Below are positions 51,419-56,348 of a stretch of 56,348 nucleotides of DNA, one piece after another. Every line of letters begins with the position of its first letter. Within the stretch, counting starts at the first letter, position 1. The position numbers were made by a program, and so were the translations under genes. The stretch comes from Burkholderiales bacterium (GTDB taxonomy: Bacteria; Pseudomonadota; Gammaproteobacteria; Burkholderiales; Burkholderiaceae_C): positions 1 through 56,348 of the forward strand of contig JACPYV010000067.1 of assembly GCA_016195825.1 (NCBI GenBank), in the 5' to 3' direction. The notes under the pieces are model-generated. The model was not told where the DNA came from, did not search any database, and was given only the letters and a program-made list of their open reading frames with translations.

Positions 51419-52070
51419 GACCCACGAGATCGAGACCGGCCCCCAACCGCGCACAACGCTGATCGTGCTGCACGGCCTGGGCGCTGACGGCTTTGACTTC
51501 GTGCCCATCTGCGGCGAGCTGCGCCTGCAGGCCCTGGGCGACATCCGCTATGTGTTCCCGCATGCACCGCAGCGGCCGGTGACCCTCAACAACGGCTATG
51601 TGATGCGGGCCTGGTACGACATCCTCGGCCTGGACCTGGTGCGCCGCGAGGACGAGGCCGGGCTGCGCGAGTCCCAGCAGCAGATCGCCGCGCTCATCGA
51701 CCGCGAACGCGAGCGCGGCGTGCCGGCCGAGCGCATCGTGCTGGTGGGCTTCTCGCAGGGCTGCGCAATGACGTTGATGACGGCGCTGCGCTACCCGCAC
51801 CGGCTGGGCGGCGCCGTGGGCCTGTCGGGCTACCTGCCGCTGGCCGCGACGACGATGGCTGAGCGCTCGGCCGCCAACGCCGGCCTGCCCATCTTCCTGG
51901 CCCACGGCACGCAGGACCCCATCGTCGCGCCCGCGCGCGGCACGGCCAGCCGCGACGCACTGCGGGCCCTGGGCCACGAGGTGGAATGGCATGACTACCC
52001 GATGCCGCATTCGGTCTGCGCCGAGGAGATCGCGGACATGAACGCCTGGCTGCTGAAGCAACTGGGCTGA
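51411..52070 (+). CDS. alpha/beta hydrolase, carboxylesterase/phospholipase family
   Basis: The 219-residue enzyme has the LHGLGADGFDFVPI oxyanion-region motif, the nucleophile elbow GFSQGCAM (Ser catalytic), Asp in GTQDPIV and His in YPMPHSV, a complete triad. Length and motifs match bacterial EstB-type carboxylesterases and acyl-protein thioesterases. It is coupled to the GNAT gene. Confidence 0.92.
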   Translation: MLETHEIETGPQPRTTLIVLHGLGADGFDFVPICGELRLQALGDIRYVFPHAPQRPVTLNNGYVMRAWYDILGLDLVRREDEAGLRESQQQIAALIDRERERGVPAERIVLVGFSQGCAMTLMTALRYPHRLGGAVGLSGYLPLAATTMAERSAANAGLPIFLAHGTQDPIVAPARGTASRDALRALGHEVEWHDYPMPHSVCAEEIADMNAWLLKQLG

Positions 52071-52128
52071 GTTCGCCGCCCAGTTCGGCCCGCTGCCGCG
52101 CGCAGCGCTGGGCGATGATCCATCAGTC

Positions 52129-53427
52129 ATGGAGCGCCTAGCCGAACAGATCGTCGCCTGGCACAACCGCCACCCGCTGGCGCGTCGCATTGCCGTGGGC
52201 GACGTGCACACCATCGGCGTGGTGGCACTGCCGTTCGTGCGCGCCTCCGCGCAGGCCGGCGGCCTGGTGGAGCCGGTGCTGACCGACGCGGTCGGCTTCG
52301 ACGAACTGGCCGCCGCACCGCGCCAGTCGCGCCTTGCCGGCTGGCTGCAGCAGCTGCGCCGCCTGGCGCCGCTGCTGGCCCGACGGCCGCGCACGCAGTG
52401 GCGTGCCTTCAACGAGAAATTCCTGCCCGGGCTCAGCCCCTCGCGCGTGGAGAACTTCGCGCTGGCCCACGGCTTTGCCGACCCGCCGGCCGAACCCGAC
52501 GCACGGCCCTGGCGCGTGGTCGTCATCGACGAGGCCATGGCCAGCACCCACAGCGGCTGGCCGTTCGAGCTCTACCTGATGAGCGCCGGCATCGACGCCG
52601 GCAACGCCCGCACCCGCGTGCTGACCGGCCGGGGCATCCCGTCGCAGGTCATCGGCCGGCGCATCTGGGACCCCTTGCGCTTGGGGTTGGCGGCGGGTGT
52701 GCTGGTGCTGCTGTTGGCAGTGTGCGGCTGGCTGCTGCGCCCACGCCCCGCGGCAGCGCCGGCCGTAGAGCCTGCCGCGGCGGCGGCCTCTGCACCGGCG
52801 CCGGCACCCGCGTCTGTGCCTATATCCGCTGCGCCGGCAGCGTCGACTCCGGCCTCGGGTGCCGGGTCGGCGGCCGAAGCCGCTTCGGTGCCGGCATCGG
52901 CGGCCTCGGCCGCCGAACCACCGGCCAGCGAAGCCGCCGACGGCCCGCCGGCCGACATCCGCCCGCGCCTCGTGGAGCGCAGCGACGGCGTCAAGCGCCC
53001 GCCGCTGCTGTCGAGCAAGCCTGCGGAAACAGCCACAGAGAAGGCCACAGAGAAGGCCACGGAGAAGGCCACGGAGAAGGCTGCCGAAAAGCCGGCCGAG
53101 AAAGCCGTCGAAAAGCCCCCCGAATCGGCCAAGAAGCCCGAACCCGTCGACCCGCGCCTAGCTCGGCTGGCGCAGTCACCGGACAAGACCGTCGTCGCCC
53201 TCGTGGGGCCGCCCGGCAGCAAGGCCGAGGCTGAGGCGCTGTTGAAGAAGATGCAAGCCGGCCTGGTGGGCGTGCACAGCAACCCGGACGCGCTGCAGGC
53301 CGACGTCATCCAGACGCCTGACGGCTGGCGCGCCACCGTCTGGCCCTTCCCGAGCCGGGAGCAGGCGCAGCTGATCAACGCGACGCTGGTGGCGCGCGGC
53401 CTGAAGACCAAGGCCGTGAACTTCTAG
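52129..53427 (+). CDS. single-pass membrane protein with SPOR-like C-terminal domain
   Basis: The 432-residue product has a cytoplasmic N-terminal domain (about 1-185; not recognised), one membrane helix (about 187-205: LGLAAGVLVLLLAVCGWLL), a long Ala/Pro/Glu/Lys-rich linker and a C-terminal region with the SPOR look (WRATVWPFPSREQAQLINATLVARG). SPOR domains bind denuded peptidoglycan at the division site. The linker contains an exact 12-bp repeat (53032-53079) encoding TEKA. The stop codon overlaps the convergent lysR gene through CTAG, shared by both strands. Confidence 0.75.
   Translation: MERLAEQIVAWHNRHPLARRIAVGDVHTIGVVALPFVRASAQAGGLVEPVLTDAVGFDELAAAPRQSRLAGWLQQLRRLAPLLARRPRTQWRAFNEKFLPGLSPSRVENFALAHGFADPPAEPDARPWRVVVIDEAMASTHSGWPFELYLMSAGIDAGNARTRVLTGRGIPSQVIGRRIWDPLRLGLAAGVLVLLLAVCGWLLRPRPAAAPAVEPAAAAASAPAPAPASVPISAAPAASTPASGAGSAAEAASVPASAASAAEPPASEAADGPPADIRPRLVERSDGVKRPPLLSSKPAETATEKATEKATEKATEKAAEKPAEKAVEKPPESAKKPEPVDPRLARLAQSPDKTVVALVGPPGSKAEAEALLKKMQAGLVGVHSNPDALQADVIQTPDGWRATVWPFPSREQAQLINATLVARGLKTKAVNF
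53032..53079 (+). repeat. four tandem 12-bp repeats encoding Ala-Thr-Glu-Lys
   Basis: Four copies of GCCACAGAGAAG (two with A-to-G change giving GCCACGGAGAAG) lie within the linker of the SPOR-like protein. They code for the charged, flexible ATEK repeat and are a likely site of in-frame length change. Confidence 0.85.
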
Positions 53428-54323
53428 GAGCCCTCGGCCGCGCCGCCACCGAAGCGCTCGGCCAGGAAGTCCAGCAGCAGGCGCAGCGCCAGCGGCTGAT
53501 ACTGGCGTGACAGATAGACGCCGTGGATGCCGTGGGACTCGGGCTCATAGCCCGGCAGCAGGCGCTGCAGCCGGCCGGCGCGCAGGTCGTCGTCGACGAG
53601 ATAGTCCGGCAGGATGGCCAAGCCCGCGCCGGCCAGCACGGCACGGTGCATGACACTGGCGTCATTGCTCTGCAGCACCGAGCGCACCGGCACGTGCAGC
53701 CACTGGCCCTGGTGCTGCAGCGCGTAATCGTTGCGGTTGACGTAGGCATGCGTCACGCAGCGGTGCAGCCGCAGGTCGTCGGGCGTCGCCAGCGGCCCCG
53801 CGCCGGCCAGGTAAGCGGGGGCCGCACACAGCACCGAACCGAAGTGCCCCAGCGGGCGGGCGACGAGGTTGGCGTCGAGCTGGTTGCTGATGCGCACCGC
53901 CAGGTCGATGCGCTCCTCGACCAGGTTGACCGCCCGCTCCAGCACCACCAGCTCCACCTCGCATTCGGGGTGGCGGGCCAGGAAGTCGGCCACCGCGGCT
54001 GCCAGCCGGGCCTGCGCGAGCGAGGCGCTGGCCGTCACGCGCAGGCGGCCGCGCGGCGCCAGGCGTTGCTCGCCGGCGGCCGCCTCGGCCTCGCGGGCCA
54101 GCTCCAGCATCTGGCGGCAGCGCTGCAGCGCGCCGGCACCAGCCTCGGTCAGGCTGACACGCCGCGTCGTGCGCTGCAACAGCCGTGCGCCCAGCCAGCG
54201 CTCCACGCTTTCCAGATAGCGCGAGACCATGGCGCGCGACATATCCAGCACGTCGGCGGCCTGGGTCAGGCTGCCGCGCTCGGCCACCTCGACAAACACC
54301 TGCATCGCGGTGAGGCGGTCCAT
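53424..54323 (-). CDS. LysR-family transcriptional regulator
   Basis: The 299-residue product has an N-terminal winged helix-turn-helix (MDRLTAMQVFVEVAERGSL ... MSRAMVSRYLESVERWLG) and a periplasmic-binding-like effector domain. It is divergent from the MBL-fold gene, with a dyad operator at 54333-54380 between them, the usual LysR arrangement. It probably controls the MBL-fold gene and itself. The effector is unknown. Confidence 0.93.
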   Translation of the reverse strand: MDRLTAMQVFVEVAERGSLTQAADVLDMSRAMVSRYLESVERWLGARLLQRTTRRVSLTEAGAGALQRCRQMLELAREAEAAAGEQRLAPRGRLRVTASASLAQARLAAAVADFLARHPECEVELVVLERAVNLVEERIDLAVRISNQLDANLVARPLGHFGSVLCAAPAYLAGAGPLATPDDLRLHRCVTHAYVNRNDYALQHQGQWLHVPVRSVLQSNDASVMHRAVLAGAGLAILPDYLVDDDLRAGRLQRLLPGYEPESHGIHGVYLSRQYQPLALRLLLDFLAERFGGGAAEGS

Positions 54324-54332
54324 GATTTGCTC

Positions 54333-54380
54333 GATTCAGTTGATAAATCATCGACTGTATTGGCGTTTATCAATCGAATC
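54333..54380. promoter_or_regulatory. dyad operator for the LysR regulator
   Basis: TTGATAAA (54340-54347) and TTTATCAA (54366-54373) form a perfect 8-bp inverted repeat, flanked by GATTC (54333-54337) and GAATC (54376-54380) in the same symmetry. Thirteen of 15 positions per half match. Its centre lies between the two start codons, about 33 bp from the lysR ATG and 72 bp from the MBL ATG. The AT-rich dyad stands out from its GC-rich surroundings, as expected for a LysR binding site. Confidence 0.75.
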
Positions 54381-54428
54381 AGCGCAAATAGAGTGAAGGC
54401 ATCCCTCCGCTCCAACCAAGGAATCGCC

Positions 54429-55319
54429 ATGAACACCCTCCAGACCCTGCGCCGCCTGGCCTTGCCGCTGGCCGCCCTCACCCTGGGCGTCACCGACGCC
54501 GGTGCGCAGGCCGCCCCGACCCCGCTGAGCCTGCAGGTCTACAACGCCGACGCCGGCAGCTTCCACGTCAACGCGGTGCTGGTGACCGGCAAGACCGACG
54601 CGGTGCTGCTGGACACCGGCTTCACCCGCGCCGACGCGCTGCGCATCGCTGGCATGGTGCTGGACAGCCGCAAGACGCTGAAGACCATCTACATCAGCCA
54701 GGCCGATCCAGACTTCTACTTCGGCGTCGGCGTGCTGAAGACCTTGTTCCCGCTGGCCCGCGTCGTCGCGACGGCGCCGACGCTGAAGAAGATCGAAGCC
54801 ACGCTGCCAGCCAAGCTGCAGGTGTGGGGCCCACGCCTGGGCGCCAACGCCCCGCAGGCCGTGCCGCTGCCCGAGGCGCTGGCCGCGCCGGTCATTGAGC
54901 TGGAGGGCGAGAAGCTGGAAATCCGCGGCCTGGACGACGGACTGCCCGGCCGCAGCTATGTCTGGATCCCGTCGATGCGCACCATCGCCGGCGGCGTGAA
55001 CGTGTTCGCCGGCCTGCATGTGTGGACGGCCGACTCGCAGACCGCGCAGGAGCGCGCCGACTGGCGTGCCAAGCTGGGCACGATGGCCGCGCTGCAGCCG
55101 CTGCGCGTCATCCCCGGCCACAGCCGCGCCGGTGCACCGCAGGATGCGACGCAACTGCGCTGGACACAGGACTACCTGGCGCGCTTCGAGAGCGAACTGG
55201 CCAAGGCCCCGAACGCCGCCGCGCTGATCGGCACGATGCAGCAGGCCTACCCGGACGCCGGCCTGGCCATCGCGCTGGACATCGGCGCCAAGGTCAACAA
55301 GGGCGAGATGAAGTGGTGA
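54429..55319 (+). CDS. exported metallo-beta-lactamase-fold protein with altered metal site
   Basis: The 296-residue product has a signal peptide (about 1-28, ending AGAQAA) and an MBL fold with VLVTGKTDAVLLDTGFTRAD. Where the family motif HxHxDH would be, it reads SQADPDFYFG, so the zinc-binding His residues are absent; a later PGHSRAG keeps one His. It may use a different metal set or be non-hydrolytic. The ATG has AAGGA 6-8 nt upstream. It is divergent from lysR. Confidence 0.85.
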   Translation: MNTLQTLRRLALPLAALTLGVTDAGAQAAPTPLSLQVYNADAGSFHVNAVLVTGKTDAVLLDTGFTRADALRIAGMVLDSRKTLKTIYISQADPDFYFGVGVLKTLFPLARVVATAPTLKKIEATLPAKLQVWGPRLGANAPQAVPLPEALAAPVIELEGEKLEIRGLDDGLPGRSYVWIPSMRTIAGGVNVFAGLHVWTADSQTAQERADWRAKLGTMAALQPLRVIPGHSRAGAPQDATQLRWTQDYLARFESELAKAPNAAALIGTMQQAYPDAGLAIALDIGAKVNKGEMKW

Positions 55320-55401
55320 GCGCGGACGCTGCGAATGGCCCCTGCGCGACCGGGCAGGCCGTCGCAGCGTCGCTGGAGACGAGCGAGCGTGCGGGGGCCG
55401 T

Positions 55402-55851
55402 CTACAGCGGCTTGGGCTTGCGGATGACGAAGGCGCGCTTGTCGCCGCTGTCGAAGCCGCAGCGCTCGTAGAACGCCCACACGGCCGGGTCCTTGCGGCT
55501 GGTGGTCAGCACTACCTTGTAGGCGCCCATGGCCCAGGCCTGCTCGATGGCGTAGCGCACGACAGCCTGGCCGTAGCCATGGCCGCGGTGGGCTGCGTGC
55601 GTGACGACGTTCTCGATGACACCGTAGCTGCTCCCGCCACGCGTCAGGTTGGGAACGACGGCAAGGTTGCAGCTGGCGACGAGGTCGCTGCCCATGAACA
55701 CGCCGAAGTGACGCAGCCCGGGGTGCTCGAACACCTGCCAGACCACCTGCGGCGACGGGGGTTCGTCACCGGCGTTCAGGTGCTGGTAAAGCGCCAGCAG
55801 GGCATCGACGTCGCCGAGGCCCAGGTCCCTCATCGAAAGCGCCGCACTCAT
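55402..55851 (-). CDS. GNAT family N-acetyltransferase
   Basis: The 149-residue product has the GNAT core with VIENVVTHAAHRGHGYGQAVVRYAIEQAW (acetyl-CoA loop RGHGYG) and VWAFYERCGFDSG. The start at 55851 gives MSAALSMRDLGLGD; an internal ATG at 55833 is an alternative. Substrate unknown. Confidence 0.88.
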   Translation of the reverse strand: MSAALSMRDLGLGDVDALLALYQHLNAGDEPPSPQVVWQVFEHPGLRHFGVFMGSDLVASCNLAVVPNLTRGGSSYGVIENVVTHAAHRGHGYGQAVVRYAIEQAWAMGAYKVVLTTSRKDPAVWAFYERCGFDSGDKRAFVIRKPKPL

Positions 55852-55869
55852 GGCGTTGCGGGCCAAGCG

Positions 55870-56030
55870 CCGGGCCTGCCATGGGCCAGAGGCCAATGGC
55901 CTTGCGTAGGCACAAACAGTCCGCAGGGACTGCTTGTGCCCAACTCCAGTTCCCAAGCTGGTCCTCCTTGGGCATGGGCCTGCCGGTCCATCCGGCAAGC
56001 ATCGCCATCCCCTCGGAGCATCGGCTGGCC
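55870..56030. repeat. hairpin-rich intergenic stretch
   Basis: Three inverted repeats lie close together: 55909-55922 with 55927-55940 (14 bp, one mismatch, which becomes a G-U pair in minus-strand RNA), 55952-55957 with 55967-55972 (6 bp), and 55981-55986 with 55992-55997 (6 bp, loop TCCAT). A GGCCAGAGGCC palindrome precedes them (55884-55894). It lies between the GNAT and prolyl oligopeptidase genes. The look is that of an intergenic palindromic element; I cannot tell from one window whether it is repeated in the genome. Confidence 0.55.
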
Positions 56031-56071
56031 ACTCCCGTATTCAGCGGGGCGAGGCCAGACGAGGGGCTCCA

Positions 56072-56348
56072 TCACCGGACTTCGAGCTTCATCGTGTTGG
56101 CGATGAAGGCCAGCACGTCGCTGCGCTCCTCGATGATCTTGGAGGTGGGCTTGCCGGCGCCGTGGCCGGCGTTGACCTCGATGCGGATCAGCTTGGGCGC
56201 CGCTCCGGTGTCGGCGGCCTGCAGCGTGGCGGCGTACTTGAAGCTGTGCGCCGGCACGACGCGGTCGTCGTGGTCCCCGGTCGTGATCATCGTCGGCGGA
56301 TAGGCGGCGCCTTCGCGGACGTTGTGGAGCGGCGAGTAGCGCCGCAGG
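56072..56348 (-). CDS. prolyl oligopeptidase family serine peptidase, C-terminal end (partial)
   Basis: The minus-strand frame open to the window edge reads [17 protein letters not shown] then [20 protein letters not shown] and ends before KLEVR. It matches the C-terminal end of S9A prolyl oligopeptidases: the Asp of the triad in GDHDDRV and the His in NAGHGAG. The nucleophilic Ser and the beta-propeller lie outside the window. Frame and motifs are intact in what is seen. The 5' end is cut off at 56348. Confidence 0.9.
   Translation of the reverse strand, partial: LRRYSPLHNVREGAAYPPTMITTGDHDDRVVPAHSFKYAATLQAADTGAAPKLIRIEVNAGHGAGKPTSKIIEERSDVLAFIANTMKLEVR

Noticed and set aside
53032..53079. 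Tandem 12-bp repeats considered as a CRISPR-like or mobile feature
   Set aside because: The units have no spacers and keep the reading frame, so they are a coding microsatellite.
56072..56290. A 72-residue stand-alone gene starting at an internal ATG
   Set aside because: The frame continues upstream to the window edge with S9 peptidase sequence, so the ATG is internal to a longer gene.

Overview
The window looks like chromosomal DNA of a high-GC betaproteobacterium, probably in the Roseateles/Pelomonas/Mitsuaria/Rubrivivax neighbourhood of the Burkholderiales. The basis is a partial 16S rRNA gene at the left edge (minus strand, 5' end near 493) read by eye, the very high third-position GC, several PEP-CTERM proteins, and the gene content. 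No alignment was run, so the genus is an inference.

Layout. 1-912: 5' third of a 16S gene, its leader with a boxA antiterminator, and two tandem rrn promoters lying inside an imperfect direct repeat. 1246-3230: TctA/TctB permease pair without a TctC. 3352-7896: orphan GspE/PilB-type ATPase, spermidine-synthase-like protein, secreted amidohydrolase, DNA-deoxyinosine glycosylase. 7912-9944: small MscS channel, MOSC protein, TonB-C-like exported protein. 9931-13554 (minus): lolC-lolD-purU-tatD in a tight operon. 13644-17953: histidine phosphatase, DUF3857/transglutaminase protein with a TPR-like tail, HDOD protein.

18030-27028 is a purine (urate) catabolism locus. PuuD oxidises urate to 5-hydroxyisourate, UraH hydrolyses it to OHCU, a UraD-AllC fusion decarboxylates OHCU to allantoin and later acts on allantoate, and PuuE opens allantoin to allantoate. 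XdhC would mature xanthine dehydrogenase, which is not in the window. A glycerate 2-kinase (TtuD type) can take carbon from glyoxylate. An unrelated lower-GC small protein and an M20 peptidase follow the fusion gene.

27014-29726 (minus) holds three tightly coupled genes of unknown function, one membrane-anchored and two secreted. 29814-33797 holds a TlpA-like thioredoxin facing a DUF2946 / TonB-dependent receptor / YcnI (DUF1775) set that looks like a copper-handling locus. 33801-35078 encodes a Pro/Ala-repeat PEP-CTERM protein. 35079-35534 has no recognisable gene but a good plus-strand terminator. 35535-40836 holds an NTF2-like protein, two c-type cytochromes, a hemerythrin-like protein and a large MalT-type LuxR regulator. 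40975-44193 holds PhoD phosphatase and two PEP-CTERM proteins. 44772-45493 is a gene graveyard with an IS110-type transposase remnant. 45494-50907 holds a GAF-PAS-GGDEF diguanylate cyclase, a methyltransferase, a fourth PEP-CTERM protein and a phosphatase. 50960-53427 holds a GNAT, a carboxylesterase and a SPOR-like membrane protein. 53424-55319 is a LysR regulator divergent from an exported metallo-beta-lactamase-fold protein with altered metal ligands, around a clear dyad operator. The right end has a GNAT, a hairpin-rich intergenic stretch and the 3' end of a prolyl oligopeptidase gene.

The most notable items are the UraD-AllC fusion in a compact urate pathway, the DUF2946-TonB receptor-YcnI copper set, the unknown three-gene export operon, the dyad between the LysR and MBL-fold genes, and the terminator-ended gene-free stretch at 35079-35534. 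I saw no CRISPR array, prophage, tRNA or intact insertion sequence.
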